A stretch of DNA of 64,000 bases from Fervidifonticultor_A sp037443565 (GCA_037443565.1 JBBIOB010000002.1:1-64000); one strand, 5' to 3'. Numbered from the stretch's first letter, positions 25,874-35,089 are shown. Notes: generated by a model not told the origin, from the letters alone. A program made the numbers and translations.

Positions 25874-26695
25874 GTGCCAGTGGTTACCATGAAGCAGTTG
25901 CTCGAGGCCGGGGTCCACTTCGGCCACCAGACGCGCCGGTGGAACCCCAAGATGAGCCGCTTCATCTTCACCGAGCGCAACGGCATCCACATCATCGATC
26001 TCCAGAAGAGCGTGCCGCTCATCGAAGAGGCGTACCGGTTTGTCCGCGACACCGTGGTTCGGGGCGGCGATGTGCTCTTCGTCGGCACGAAAAAGCAGGC
26101 GCAGGACGCCATCCGCGAGGAGGCGGTGCGGGCGCAGCAGCCGTTCGTCAACCAGCGCTGGCTGGGTGGGATGTTGACGAACTTCCTGACCATCCGGCGG
26201 CGCGTGGAGCGGCTGCGCGAGATCGAGGACATGCGGGCCCGCGGGACGATGGACGTCCTTCCCAAGCGGGAGCAAGCGCGCCTCGGCGAGGAGGCCGCCC
26301 GGCTCGAGAAGTTCCTCGGCGGGATCAAAGGGATGACGAAGCTCCCGGCCGCGGTCTACGTCGTAGACACGCGGCAGGAGCACATCGCGGTCGCCGAGGC
26401 CCGCAAGCTGGGCATCCCGGTCGTCGCCATCCTGGACACGAACTGCGATCCCGACGAAGTGGACCACGCGATCCCCGGCAACGACGACGCCATCCGGGCG
26501 GTCCGGCTCATCACGAATCGGGTCGCCAACGCCTGTCTCGAGGGGCTTGAGGAGCGCCGGAAGCTCGAGGTCCACGGGGATGAGGTCGACGACGAGACGC
26601 CCAGTGTCGCAGACGAGGACCTTGCCGCGGCCGCGGCGTTTGGCGAGGGCGACTATGAGCGCGCGCTGTCCAACAGCGAGGAGATGCGAGGCTAG
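25874..26695 (+). CDS. rpsB: 30S ribosomal protein S2
   Basis: 273 aa, GTG start with a perfect AGGAGG. Family hallmarks: MKQLLEAGVHFGHQTRRWNP at the N-terminus, then NGIHIIDLQKS, FVGTKKQAQ and FVNQRWLGGMLTNF, and IPVVAILDTNCDPD late. The protein is somewhat longer than the ~230-240 aa common core, with an acidic C-terminal tail from about residue 228. First gene of the rpsB-tsf-pyrH-frr run, the usual bacterial order; S2 often represses its own leader. Confidence 0.97.
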   Translation: MPVVTMKQLLEAGVHFGHQTRRWNPKMSRFIFTERNGIHIIDLQKSVPLIEEAYRFVRDTVVRGGDVLFVGTKKQAQDAIREEAVRAQQPFVNQRWLGGMLTNFLTIRRRVERLREIEDMRARGTMDVLPKREQARLGEEAARLEKFLGGIKGMTKLPAAVYVVDTRQEHIAVAEARKLGIPVVAILDTNCDPDEVDHAIPGNDDAIRAVRLITNRVANACLEGLEERRKLEVHGDEVDDETPSVADEDLAAAAAFGEGDYERALSNSEEMRG

Positions 26696-26698
26696 CGC

Positions 26699-27274
26699 AT
26701 GGTGGTGACCACAGACATGGTGAAGGCGCTGCGCGCCCGCACGGGCGCCGGCGTCATGGACTGCCGCAGGGCGCTCGAGGAGGCCGGGGGCGACATCGAT
26801 GCGGCGGCCGAGGCGCTGCGCGCGAGAGGCCTGGCCGCCGCGGCCAAGCGGGCCAGCCGGACCGCCTCTGAAGGCATCATCGAGGCGTATGTGCACACCG
26901 GTAGCCGACTGGGCGCCCTGGTCGAGCTCAACTGCGAGACGGACTTCGTCGCGCGCACCGACGAGTTCAAGGCCCTGGCTCGCGAGGTGGCGATGCAGGT
27001 CGCCGCTGCGGCTCCGCGCTACATCGCCAGGGACGAGGTTCCGGCCGACGCGCTGGCCGAGCAGCGTTCCGCGTTCGCCAGCGAGACGCCTGGCGCCCCA
27101 GACGCCGAGATCGAGAAGCGGCTTGAGACGTGGCTCGCCGAGGTGGCGCTGTTGGAGCAACCCTACATTCGAGACGCCGGTCGCCGCATCGGCGACATGA
27201 TCACCGACACGATCGCCCGAACCGGCGAGAACATCCGGGTTCGGCGGTTCGCGCGCTTCAGGCTCGGCGAGTAG
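26699..27274 (+). CDS. tsf: Elongation factor Ts
   Basis: Guanine-nucleotide exchange factor for EF-Tu. 191 aa, the short form with a single core dimerisation subdomain, as in Thermus and many Terrabacteria. N-terminal UBA-like motif LRARTGAGVMDCRRALEEA and the exchange-site TDFVAR (residues 80-85) are clear. Starts three bases after rpsB at ATG 26699; ATG 26717 would also give a plausible N-terminus. Confidence 0.95.
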   Translation: MVVTTDMVKALRARTGAGVMDCRRALEEAGGDIDAAAEALRARGLAAAAKRASRTASEGIIEAYVHTGSRLGALVELNCETDFVARTDEFKALAREVAMQVAAAAPRYIARDEVPADALAEQRSAFASETPGAPDAEIEKRLETWLAEVALLEQPYIRDAGRRIGDMITDTIARTGENIRVRRFARFRLGE

Positions 27275-27282
27275 ACCTCGCC

Positions 27283-28035
27283 ATGGACGCCGCACCGGAC
27301 GCCAGCCAGCGACCCGCCTACAAGCGGGTCCTCCTCAAGCTGAGCGGCGAGGCCCTCGCTGGCGAGGGCGGCGCTGCGTTTGATGCCGACGTGCTGCAGG
27401 TTGTCGCGGCAGAGGTCCGCGACGTCCTCCACCGTGGGGTCGAGGTGGCCATCGTGGTGGGCGGCGGCAACATCGTCCGTGGGTCCGACCTGAGCCGACA
27501 GCTGGGCATCGACGAGGTGACGGGCCACACCATGGGGATGCTGGCCACGGTGATCAACGGCCTCGCCCTGATGGATGCCATGGAGCGGGCGGGCTTGGTT
27601 GTCCGCGTGCAGTCGTCGATCGAGATGCACCAGGTCGCCGAACCGTTCATCCGCCGCCGCGCGCTGCGGCATCTCGAGAAGGGGCGCGTGGTGATCTTCG
27701 TCGGCGGCACCGGGAGCCCATACTTCAGCACGGATACCGCGGCCGCGCTGCGGGCCATCGAGATGCAGGCCGATGCGCTGCTCATGGCCAAGAAAGGGGT
27801 CTCCGGCGTCTACGACAAGGATCCGCGGCAGCATCCCGACGCCGTGATGTTCGCGCATCTGGACTATATGGACATCCTCAACCGGGACCTCCGGGTGATG
27901 GATGCGACGGCCGCAGCGCTGTGCAAGGACAACAACATGGACATCGTGGTGTTCGACGTGGCCCGGCCGGGGAACATCTCTCGGGCCGTCGCCGGTGACC
28001 CGATCGGGACGCTGGTGGGAGGTGGGCGCCGGTGA
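27283..28035 (+). CDS. pyrH: UMP kinase
   Basis: Amino-acid-kinase-fold enzyme phosphorylating UMP to UDP; hexameric in bacteria. 250 aa. The phosphate-binding LLKLSGEAL, VVGGGNIVRG, GTGSPYFSTDTAAALRA and YDKDPRQHP blocks are present. ATG 27283 is eight bases past tsf; the longer frame upstream is tsf read out of frame. Ends in a GTGA overlap with frr, so the two are translationally coupled. Confidence 0.96.
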   Translation: MDAAPDASQRPAYKRVLLKLSGEALAGEGGAAFDADVLQVVAAEVRDVLHRGVEVAIVVGGGNIVRGSDLSRQLGIDEVTGHTMGMLATVINGLALMDAMERAGLVVRVQSSIEMHQVAEPFIRRRALRHLEKGRVVIFVGGTGSPYFSTDTAAALRAIEMQADALLMAKKGVSGVYDKDPRQHPDAVMFAHLDYMDILNRDLRVMDATAAALCKDNNMDIVVFDVARPGNISRAVAGDPIGTLVGGGRR

Positions 28036-28589
28036 CCGACGAGGTCCTCAACGACGCCAGAGCGCGCATGCAGAAGACCATCGAGGCGACCCGCCGCGAG
28101 TTCTCCCACCTGCGGGCGGGGCGCGCCAATCCGGCGCTGCTGGAGCCGATCCGGGTCGAGTACTACGGGACGCCGACGCCGCTGCAGTCACTGGCATCCA
28201 CCAGCGCCCCTGAGGCGCGCCTGCTGATCGTGAAGCCCTTCGATCGGAACGCGGCAAAGGACATCGAGCGCGCGATCCTCGCCAGTGACCTCGGGCTCAA
28301 CCCCAGCTTTGACGGCACCGTCTTCCGCATTCCCGTGCCGGCGCTGACCGAGGAACGCCGCCGGGATCTCGTGAAGATCGCGCGCCGGCACGCCGAGGAG
28401 GGCCGCGTCGCCATCCGGAACATCCGGCGCGAGGCCAAGGAGATGCTCGAGCAGTTCGAGGGAGACGGCGAGATCTCCGAGGACGAGAGCCGGCGCGGCC
28501 TGGAGCGCCTGCAGCATCTGACAGACGAGATGATCGCGCAGATCGACCGTCTGCTCCAGGCGAAGGAACAGGAGATCATGGAGGTGTAA
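28032..28589 (+). CDS. frr: Ribosome recycling factor
   Basis: 185 aa, two-domain tRNA-mimic protein that, with EF-G, splits post-termination ribosomes. Recognised by MQKTIEATRREF, LRAGRANPALLEPIRVEYYG and PFDRNAAKDIERAILASDLG, followed by the long helical C-terminus ending in EEIM-like residues. GTG start overlapping the pyrH stop. It closes the conserved rpsB-tsf-pyrH-frr block. Confidence 0.97.
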   Translation: MTDEVLNDARARMQKTIEATRREFSHLRAGRANPALLEPIRVEYYGTPTPLQSLASTSAPEARLLIVKPFDRNAAKDIERAILASDLGLNPSFDGTVFRIPVPALTEERRRDLVKIARRHAEEGRVAIRNIRREAKEMLEQFEGDGEISEDESRRGLERLQHLTDEMIAQIDRLLQAKEQEIMEV

Positions 28590-28598
28590 CACCCGGCC

Positions 28599-28811
28599 GT
28601 GGTCGACGTCCTGGGACAGGATCTCGACGAGGCCCGTCGCGCCCTGGAGGCGGCGGGCTTTCGGGTTGTGGTGTCCGAAACACGCACCTCCCGCGCCGTC
28701 CGGCTGTCCGGTCCCCTGCGCGTGGTCCGGCAGCGGCAGCAGGCTGACGGGGTGGTCGAGCTCGTGGTCACGCACGAGCGCTACGAACCGGCGGGGCCCG
28801 GGCGTGCCTGA
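28599..28811 (+). CDS. Stand-alone PASTA-like mini-protein
   Basis: 70 aa, GTG start ten bases past frr, with GGAGGT 13 bases upstream. The sequence VDVLGQDLDEARRALEAAGF followed by RVVVSETRT and a VVELVVTHER end strand follows the PASTA-domain pattern (vPdvvGxxxxeAxxxLxxxGf). PASTA domains normally sit outside the membrane on penicillin-binding proteins or Ser/Thr kinases. This one is alone, has no signal peptide or membrane segment, and overlaps the undecaprenyl-pyrophosphate synthase start by eight bases. A link to cell-wall precursor supply is tempting but is inference. Resemblance to PASTA is by eye. Confidence 0.6.
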   Translation: MVDVLGQDLDEARRALEAAGFRVVVSETRTSRAVRLSGPLRVVRQRQQADGVVELVVTHERYEPAGPGRA

Positions 28812-29553
28812 TCCCGCGCCCCTTCCGGCGGCGGCTATCGACCGGTTGCGCGTGCCGGCGCACATCGCGATTATCATGGACGGCAATGGCCGGTGGGCGG
28901 CGCTGCGCGGGCTGCCGCGCATCGCCGGGCATCGCGCCGGCCGCGATGCGGTGCGCCGCGCCATCGAGGCGTGCCGGGAATTCGGCGTGTCGATCCTCAC
29001 GCTCTACGCGTTCTCCACAGAGAACTGGCGGCGTTCGGCCGATGAGGTCGGCGCGCTGATGGACCTGCTGCACGAGTCCATCCTCGCGGAGTCCGACGAG
29101 CTCCACCGCAACGGCATCCGGTTGCGGATCTCGGGCGACGTGCAGTCGATCACACCATCGGTCCGCCGCGAACTTGACCGTGCGGTCGCGCTGACGCGCG
29201 CCAACCAGGCGATGGTCCTCAACGTAGCCCTCAATTACGGGGGCCGGGCGGAGATCGTGCGGGCGGCCCGGCAGCTCGCGCGCGAAGTGGCCGATGGGAC
29301 CCGGACCGTCGAGAGCATCGACGAGGCCGCGGTCGCGTCGCACCTGTACACCAGCGGTCTTCCCGATCCGGACCTGATGGTCCGGACCGCCGGTGAGCAG
29401 CGGCTCTCCAACTTCCTCCTGTGGCAGTCGGCCTACACGGAGTTCTGCGTTCTCGACATCTACTGGCCAGACTTCGGCAAAGATCACCTCGCGGCGGCGA
29501 TTGCGGAGTACCAACAGCGGCGACGGCGCTTCGGCGGCACGTCCTGTGGCTGA
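28804..29553 (+). CDS. uppS: Isoprenyl transferase (undecaprenyl diphosphate synthase)
   Basis: cis-prenyltransferase making the C55 lipid carrier for peptidoglycan. 249 aa from GTG 28804. Conserved region I HIAIIMDGNGRWA with the catalytic Asp, LTLYAFSTENWRR, NVALNYGGRAEI, LPDPDLMVRTAGEQRLSNFL, and the C-terminal FxDWPDF-like WPDFGKDH are all there. It precedes cdsA and dxr, the usual frr-uppS-cdsA-dxr-rseP-ispG arrangement. Confidence 0.95.
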   Translation: MPDPAPLPAAAIDRLRVPAHIAIIMDGNGRWAALRGLPRIAGHRAGRDAVRRAIEACREFGVSILTLYAFSTENWRRSADEVGALMDLLHESILAESDELHRNGIRLRISGDVQSITPSVRRELDRAVALTRANQAMVLNVALNYGGRAEIVRAARQLAREVADGTRTVESIDEAAVASHLYTSGLPDPDLMVRTAGEQRLSNFLLWQSAYTEFCVLDIYWPDFGKDHLAAAIAEYQQRRRRFGGTSCG

Positions 29554-30367
29554 GTCCCCGGATCGGTGGACGCGCACCGGATTCCTCCCCCGAGCGGCCA
29601 CCGTGCTGGTCACGGCCCCGCTTCTGATCGGGGCGCTGTGGCTTGGGCGATGGCCGCTCGCGCTGTTCGTCCTCGGCCTCAGCGTGCTCGGCACCATGGA
29701 GTTCATCCGTCTGGCGAAGGGCGCCGGCGCCCGACCCTCGTGGGTGGCCGTGGCCGGCGCTGTCGCCCTCCCCGCGCTCGCCGCGGCCGGGCGGTGGCAC
29801 GCGGCGGCGGCCGCGGCTGTGGCGCTGGTGATCGTGGTGGTGCTGGCAGGCCTGGCCTCCCTGAGTTCAGCGCGGCGGCCGCAGGCGCTGGCGAACGCCG
29901 CAGCGGATGTACTCGGCACGCTGTACGTGGGCGGCCTGCTCTCGTACATCATCGTGCTGCGCGCCGAGGCGGGATTCGCGGCTGCGCTCACGGTGTTCGC
30001 GGTGATCTGGGCCAACGACACCATGGCGTATCTGGTCGGCATCCCCTGGGGCCGGCGCCGCTTGGCTCCGGCGATCAGCCCGAGCAAGAGCGTGGAGGGG
30101 TTCGTCGCCGGCCTGGTGGCCGCGGCCGCGGTGGCGGTCGCCGCCGGGTGGATGCAGGGATGGCCGGCGCCCGCAGCGGGGATCATTGGGCTGGTGGTGG
30201 CGCTGGCCGCCGTCGGCGGGGATCTCTGGGAATCGGCGATGAAGCGAAGCGCCGGTGTCAAGGATTCAGGCAACCTGCTGCCTGGGCACGGCGGGGTTCT
30301 CGACCGGTTCGACGCCGTGCTCTTCGGCGTGCCGGTGGGGTACTACCTGATCCGGTGGTTGCTGTGA
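29546..30367 (+). CDS. cdsA: Phosphatidate cytidylyltransferase
   Basis: Integral membrane enzyme making CDP-diacylglycerol from phosphatidic acid and CTP. 273 aa from GTG 29546, overlapping uppS by eight bases. About eight hydrophobic segments. The signature is clear near the C-terminus: SPSKSVEGFVAG, GGDLWESAMKRSAGVKDSG and LPGHGGVLDRFD, which hold the catalytic Asp/Lys residues. Stop and dxr start share one base. Confidence 0.94.
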   Translation: MAESPDRWTRTGFLPRAATVLVTAPLLIGALWLGRWPLALFVLGLSVLGTMEFIRLAKGAGARPSWVAVAGAVALPALAAAGRWHAAAAAAVALVIVVVLAGLASLSSARRPQALANAAADVLGTLYVGGLLSYIIVLRAEAGFAAALTVFAVIWANDTMAYLVGIPWGRRRLAPAISPSKSVEGFVAGLVAAAAVAVAAGWMQGWPAPAAGIIGLVVALAAVGGDLWESAMKRSAGVKDSGNLLPGHGGVLDRFDAVLFGVPVGYYLIRWLL

Positions 30368-31512
30368 TGCGCCTGGTCGTCCTCGGATCAACGGGAAGCA
30401 TCGGCCGGTCGGCACTCGAGGTTGCTGCCGCGCTCGGGGACGTGGAGATCGTCGGGCTGGCCGCCCGTTCGAGCATCGAGCTCCTGGCCGACCAGGCCCG
30501 GCGATGGCGGCCGCGGGCGATCGCGGTTGAAGACGGCGACGCTGCAGTCCGTCTCCGCGACACGATGCCGCCAGGAGTGGAAGTGCTGGCCGGTCCCCAG
30601 GCGACCGCCCACCTCGCCGCAATGCCAGGAGCCGACATGGTGCTGGTCGCAGTCGTGGGGGCGGCGGGGTTGCGCCCCACGCTGGCCGCGCTTGAGGCCG
30701 GGCACGACGTCGCGCTCGCCAACAAAGAGGCGCTCGTGGCCGGCGGCGCGGTGGTGGCGGCCGCGCGGGCGAGGAGCGGCGCGCGCCTGCTGCCCGTGGA
30801 CAGCGAGCACTCAGCGATCGCCCAGTGCCTGGCCGGTCAGGACCGCAGCGCCGTCCGCCGGCTGATTCTGACCGCATCGGGTGGTCCGTTCCTGCGCCGG
30901 CCCCTGGAGGAACTGCGCTTCGCCACTCTGGAAGAGGCGCTCGTGCACCCCACGTGGAGCATGGGACCGAAAGTTACGATCGACTCGGCCACCTTGATGA
31001 ACAAGGGCCTCGAGATCATCGAGGCCCATTGGCTGTTCGACGTGCCGCCGGAACGCATCGGCGTCGTCATCCATCCCCAGAGCCTGGTACACTCGATGGT
31101 CGAGTTCATCGACGGGAGCGTCATCGCCCAGGCCGCAGTGCCCGACATGCGGGGGCCGATCCAGTACGCCCTCACGGCCCCGGGACGCCGGCCCGGGTTG
31201 GTTCGTCCGGTGGAATGGGGCGGGGCGGCGCTGACGTTTGAAGAGCCAGACGCCGTCCGGTTCCCGTCGGTGGCGCTGGCGCGCGAGGCGCTGGGGCGAG
31301 GCGGCACGGCGCCCGCGGTCCTGAACGCGGCGAACGAGGTGGCGGTGCAGCGGTTTCTCAGGCGCCACATCGGGTTTCTTGATATCGTAGAGACGGTACG
31401 CGCGGTGCTCGATCGCCACGCCACGCGGCCCGCCGATGGGCTGGAGACCATCCTCCAGGCCGACGCCTGGGCCAGGGTCGAGGCGGATCGGGTGCTCCGC
31501 GCAGCGAGGTGA
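30367..31512 (+). CDS. dxr: 1-deoxy-D-xylulose 5-phosphate reductoisomerase
   Basis: Second enzyme of the MEP isoprenoid pathway (DXP to MEP, NADPH and divalent metal). 381 aa. NADPH motif VLGSTGSIGRSALEV at the N-terminus, VALANKEALVAGG, the metal-binding LPVDSEHSAI, and SATLMNKGLEIIEAHWLF for substrate binding. ATG 30367 shares its A with the cdsA stop. With ispG three genes on, it supplies precursors for the UppS product made by the same gene cluster. Confidence 0.96.
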   Translation: MRLVVLGSTGSIGRSALEVAAALGDVEIVGLAARSSIELLADQARRWRPRAIAVEDGDAAVRLRDTMPPGVEVLAGPQATAHLAAMPGADMVLVAVVGAAGLRPTLAALEAGHDVALANKEALVAGGAVVAAARARSGARLLPVDSEHSAIAQCLAGQDRSAVRRLILTASGGPFLRRPLEELRFATLEEALVHPTWSMGPKVTIDSATLMNKGLEIIEAHWLFDVPPERIGVVIHPQSLVHSMVEFIDGSVIAQAAVPDMRGPIQYALTAPGRRPGLVRPVEWGGAALTFEEPDAVRFPSVALAREALGRGGTAPAVLNAANEVAVQRFLRRHIGFLDIVETVRAVLDRHATRPADGLETILQADAWARVEADRVLRAAR

Positions 31513-32552
31513 CAGGCGTGCCGAACGTGCTGGCCGCGATCATCGCCTTCGGCGCGATGATCTTCGTGCACGAACTGGGACATTTCCTGATGGCCCGCCG
31601 GGCGGGCGTGCGCGTGCACGCCTTCGCGCTGGGGTTCGGGCCGAAGATGGTGAGTTGGCGACGCGGCGAGACGACCTACTCGGTCAACCTGCTGCCGCTG
31701 GGTGGGTACGTCCGCATGGAAGGTGAGGACGGCGTCTCCGAGGCGCCCGAGGGTGAATCGCGGGGCGCGAGCTTCCAGTCGAAGAGCGTCGGCGCTCGGA
31801 TGGGCATCATTGCGGCCGGGCCGGCCATGAACCTGGCCTTCGCCGTCCTCATCCTGGCCCTCGCCGCGACGACCGGCGGCGTGCCGAGCGGTGTGAGCAC
31901 GACGGTGGGCACGCTGGAAGCCGGCTGGCCGGCCGAGGCCGCGGGCCTGCGTACCGGCGATGTGATTCTGGCCATCGACGGCGTGGCCATGGCCTCCGGC
32001 GATCAGGTGATCGAGACCATCCACCGGGGCGCGGGACGGGAGCTGCGCCTGGACATCCGTCGCGGCAACGAGACGATGACCGTGCAGGTGACTCCCAGGC
32101 TCGACGAACAGCGCAACGTCGGCCGCATCGGCTTCTCGCCGGAGCCGGAGTGGACGCGGCTGAACCCGATTGTCGCGGTGGGGTGGGGGGTCCGGCGGAC
32201 GGGGGAGTTCATCATCCTGCTGGGCGGCGCGATCCACATGCTGATCCGCCAGGGCCAGTTCCTCGAGAACCTGGGCGGGCCTGTGGCGGCCGGCAGCATG
32301 CTGGCGCAGGCCGCGGCCTCCGGGTTCCAGACCTTCCTGCACCTCAGCGCGTTTCTCAGCGTGATGATCGGCATCTTCAACCTGCTGCCGATCCCCGCGC
32401 TCGACGGCGGCCGGCTCGCGTTTCTCTTCGTCGAGGCCGTCCGGCGCCGGCCGATCGACCCCCGGCGCGAAGGGTGGGTGCACATGGTCGGATTCGTCCT
32501 CTTGTTGCTCCTGATCCTCGGCCTGACCGTGCGGGATATCCGGCGATTCTAG
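31509..32552 (+). CDS. rseP: RIP-type zinc metalloprotease (RseP/RasP)
   Basis: Site-2-protease-family intramembrane protease, 347 aa. The metal site HELGH (H21, E22, H25) sits in the first membrane helix; the second half of the active site, LDGGR in PIPALDGGRLAF, is near residue 298. A PDZ domain lies between (about 105-180, with GLRTGDVILAIDG). Four membrane segments expected. It would trim membrane-anchored anti-sigma factors or signal-peptide remnants. GTG start in a 4-base overlap with dxr; a second GTG at 31518 is possible. Confidence 0.94.
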   Translation: MTGVPNVLAAIIAFGAMIFVHELGHFLMARRAGVRVHAFALGFGPKMVSWRRGETTYSVNLLPLGGYVRMEGEDGVSEAPEGESRGASFQSKSVGARMGIIAAGPAMNLAFAVLILALAATTGGVPSGVSTTVGTLEAGWPAEAAGLRTGDVILAIDGVAMASGDQVIETIHRGAGRELRLDIRRGNETMTVQVTPRLDEQRNVGRIGFSPEPEWTRLNPIVAVGWGVRRTGEFIILLGGAIHMLIRQGQFLENLGGPVAAGSMLAQAAASGFQTFLHLSAFLSVMIGIFNLLPIPALDGGRLAFLFVEAVRRRPIDPRREGWVHMVGFVLLLLLILGLTVRDIRRF

Positions 32553-32589
32553 CCACCGGGCCTGAGGCGCCGGGAGGACGTGTGCCATC

Positions 32590-33705
32590 ATGCATCGCCT
32601 GAGCACCCGCAGGGTAAGCATCGGCAAGGTCGAGATCGGCGGCGGCGCGCCGATCGCCGTCCAGTCCATGACCATCACCGATACCCGCGACGTGGAGGGT
32701 ACGCTCGCGCAGATCTACCAGCTCGCGGCCGAGGGCTGCGAGATCGTCCGCCTGGCGGTGCCCGACGTGGAGGCGGCGGAAGCGCTGGCGCAGATCAAAC
32801 CCCGCAGCCCGCTGCCGATCGTCGCCGACATCCACTTCGACCACCGCCTGGCGCTGCGCGCCTTGGAGGCGGGTATCGACAAGCTCCGGATCAATCCCGG
32901 CAACATCGGGAGCCGCGAGCGCACGCGTATCGTGGCCCGCGAAGCGAAGGCGCGGGGCGTGCCGATCCGGATCGGCGCCAACATCGGCTCGCTCTCCAAA
33001 GCCATCCTGCGGACGTTCGGGAGGCCGTGTGCCGAGGCGCTGGTCGCCAGCGCGATGGAGGATGTCCGGGTGCTCGAAGACCTGGACTTCCACGACATCG
33101 TGATCTCGGTCAAGGCGAGCGAGGTCCCGATGATGATCGACGCCTACACGATGATCGCCGAGCAGACGCGCTATCCCTTGCACCTGGGCGTCACCGAGGC
33201 CGGCACCGCGTGGGCCGGCGGGCTCAAGTCGGCGGTGGGGATCGGCACCGTCCTGGCGCGCGGCATCGGCGATACGATCCGCGTGTCGCTGGCGGCCGAT
33301 CCGACCGAGGAGGTCCGCGCCGGGTATGAGATCCTCAAGAGCCTGGGCCTGCGCAGCCGCGGCGTGCAGTTCGTCGCGTGTCCATCGTGTGGCCGCGCCG
33401 AGGTGGATATCATCCAGATCGCGCAGGAGGTCGAGCGGCGGCTCCGCCATATCCCGGCGCCGGTGAAAGTCGCGGTCATGGGGTGCGCGGTCAACGGGCC
33501 CGGCGAGGCGCGGATGGCCGACCTGGGCATCGCCTGCGGCCGCGGCATGGGCCTGGTCTTCCAGGACGGCCGGATCGTGGCCAGCCTCCCCGAGGAGCAA
33601 CTCATCGACGGCCTGATGCAGCACGTCTGGAGGATTGCCCGCGAGCGCTACGGTGTCGTCAAGCCGCCGGTCGACGCCGTGTCCGCGGGCCGGCGCTCGC
33701 CATGA
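32590..33705 (+). CDS. ispG: 4-hydroxy-3-methylbut-2-enyl diphosphate synthase
   Basis: [4Fe-4S] enzyme of the MEP pathway (MEcPP to HMBPP). 371 aa. VQSMTITDTRDVEGT at the N-terminus marks the TIM barrel. Cluster ligands are C264 and C267 (ACPSCGR) and C299 (GCAVNGPGEA), with the fourth ligand Glu in the last motif. Short, two-domain bacterial form. Its last bases overlap the start of the MgtC-like gene. Confidence 0.96.
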   Translation: MHRLSTRRVSIGKVEIGGGAPIAVQSMTITDTRDVEGTLAQIYQLAAEGCEIVRLAVPDVEAAEALAQIKPRSPLPIVADIHFDHRLALRALEAGIDKLRINPGNIGSRERTRIVAREAKARGVPIRIGANIGSLSKAILRTFGRPCAEALVASAMEDVRVLEDLDFHDIVISVKASEVPMMIDAYTMIAEQTRYPLHLGVTEAGTAWAGGLKSAVGIGTVLARGIGDTIRVSLAADPTEEVRAGYEILKSLGLRSRGVQFVACPSCGRAEVDIIQIAQEVERRLRHIPAPVKVAVMGCAVNGPGEARMADLGIACGRGMGLVFQDGRIVASLPEEQLIDGLMQHVWRIARERYGVVKPPVDAVSAGRRSP

Positions 33706-34352
33706 TCCCCTGGTGGGAGACCCTGCTCCGCCTGCTGCTGGCCTTTGGGCTGGGCGGCGCGGTCGGCTCCGAGCGGGAGAGCGTCGACAAGCCCGCCGGA
33801 TTTCGTACCCATATCCTGGTCTGTGTCGGCGCCGCGCTCTTCGCCCTGGTGTCCCGCGACGGGTTCTTCGGATCGGGTGCCGATCCGTCGCGGGTTGCCA
33901 GCAACATCGTCGTCGGCATCGGCTTCCTGGGCGCCGGCACGATCTGGCGCACCGGCGCCAGCGTGCAGGGGTTGACCACCGCCGCCAGCCTGTGGAGCGT
34001 CGCCGCCATCGGGACGGCCACGGGCATCGGGTACTACGTCGGCGCCATCGGCGCGACTGCCATCGTGATCGGCGTCCTTACCTTCATGAAGGGCGTCGAG
34101 CGCCGCCTGCCACGCCGCGGCACGGGTCACTGCGTGGTCATGATGGATGACGTGCCCGGACAACTCGGCCGGATCGGGACCGTGCTGGGCGCGCTAGGGG
34201 TCAACATCGACCGGGTCGAGTTCACCGAGAAGATCGACCAGAAGGTCATGCTGGACATGCAGCTCCGGCTGCCGGTCCGGGTCACCCGGGATGAGGTGCT
34301 CGTCGCCCTCGGCGAGATCGAGGGGGTTGACCACGCGCGTTGGGAGTCATAG
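33702..34352 (+). CDS. MgtC/SapB-family membrane protein with C-terminal ACT-like domain
   Basis: 216 aa. The MgtC core is recognisable: LLLAFGLGGAVGSERE followed by AGFRTHILVCVGAALF, then IGFLGAGTIWR and GLTTAASLWSVAAIG; about five membrane helices. The last ~75 residues form a soluble ACT-like fold (CVVMMDDVPGQLGRIGTVLG). Some members counter Mg2+ limitation or modulate F-ATPase, but most, like this, are uncharacterised. ATG 33702 overlaps the ispG stop by four bases. Confidence 0.88.
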   Translation: MIPWWETLLRLLLAFGLGGAVGSERESVDKPAGFRTHILVCVGAALFALVSRDGFFGSGADPSRVASNIVVGIGFLGAGTIWRTGASVQGLTTAASLWSVAAIGTATGIGYYVGAIGATAIVIGVLTFMKGVERRLPRRGTGHCVVMMDDVPGQLGRIGTVLGALGVNIDRVEFTEKIDQKVMLDMQLRLPVRVTRDEVLVALGEIEGVDHARWES

Positions 34353-34358
34353 GCTCGG

Positions 34359-35018
34359 ATGATCCCGCTGCGCGACACCGCGCGCTCGCACTCCACGCCG
34401 CTTGTTGTCTACGGCCTGATCGCCGCCTCCATCGGGGCCTACCTGTACGTCGAGCGCCTGGGCTCGCCTGCCGCCGTCGCGGCGTTCTATGAGGTCTACG
34501 GCGCCACACCACAGGCGGTGCTCGCCGGTGGGCCCGGCGCCTGGTCGCCCCTGCTCACCTCGATGTTCCTGCACGGGAGCTGGATGCATCTGGGCGGGAA
34601 CATGCTCTACCTGTGGATCTTCGGGGATAACGTCGAGGACGCCATGGGCCACCTGGGCTTCCTCCTGTTCTATGTCTTGACCGGGATCCTGGCCGGACTG
34701 GCCCACGTCCTGACGCACCCGTCGTCCCGAGTGCCGCTGGTCGGAGCGAGCGGCGCGATCGCCGGCGTGCTGGGCGCGTACCTGATCCTGTATCCCCGCG
34801 CGGGGATCGTCTCCCTGATTTTCTTCTTCCCGTTCGTCCGGCTCGTGGTGTTGCCGGCCGCCCTGGTGCTGTCGCTCTGGCTCGTGCTGCAGGTGATCCA
34901 GGGGCTCGCCGCGCTCGGCGCGCCCGGGATCACCACGGTGGCTTGGTGGGCGCACATCGGCGGGTTTGCGGCCGGAGCCGTGCTGGTGGGCGCGTTTGCG
35001 CGGCGGCGCCGGCGGTGA
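34359..35018 (+). CDS. Rhomboid-family intramembrane serine protease
   Basis: 219 aa, six predicted membrane helices. Catalytic Ser131 in LVGASGAIAGVLGAYL and His199 in WWAHIGGFAAGA form the dyad, and the oxyanion/L1-loop motif FLHGSWMHLGGNMLYLW is present. All functional residues are conserved, so it should be active. Substrate unknown. Follows the MgtC-like gene by six bases and is the last gene before the AdoMet synthetase promoter region. Confidence 0.92.
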   Translation: MIPLRDTARSHSTPLVVYGLIAASIGAYLYVERLGSPAAVAAFYEVYGATPQAVLAGGPGAWSPLLTSMFLHGSWMHLGGNMLYLWIFGDNVEDAMGHLGFLLFYVLTGILAGLAHVLTHPSSRVPLVGASGAIAGVLGAYLILYPRAGIVSLIFFFPFVRLVVLPAALVLSLWLVLQVIQGLAALGAPGITTVAWWAHIGGFAAGAVLVGAFARRRRR

Positions 35019-35089
35019 CTACTCGGTCCCCGGCGGGTCTGCTATAGTGAGGCGAGTGATCCGCACGCAACGCTGAAGGAGGGTGGGAA

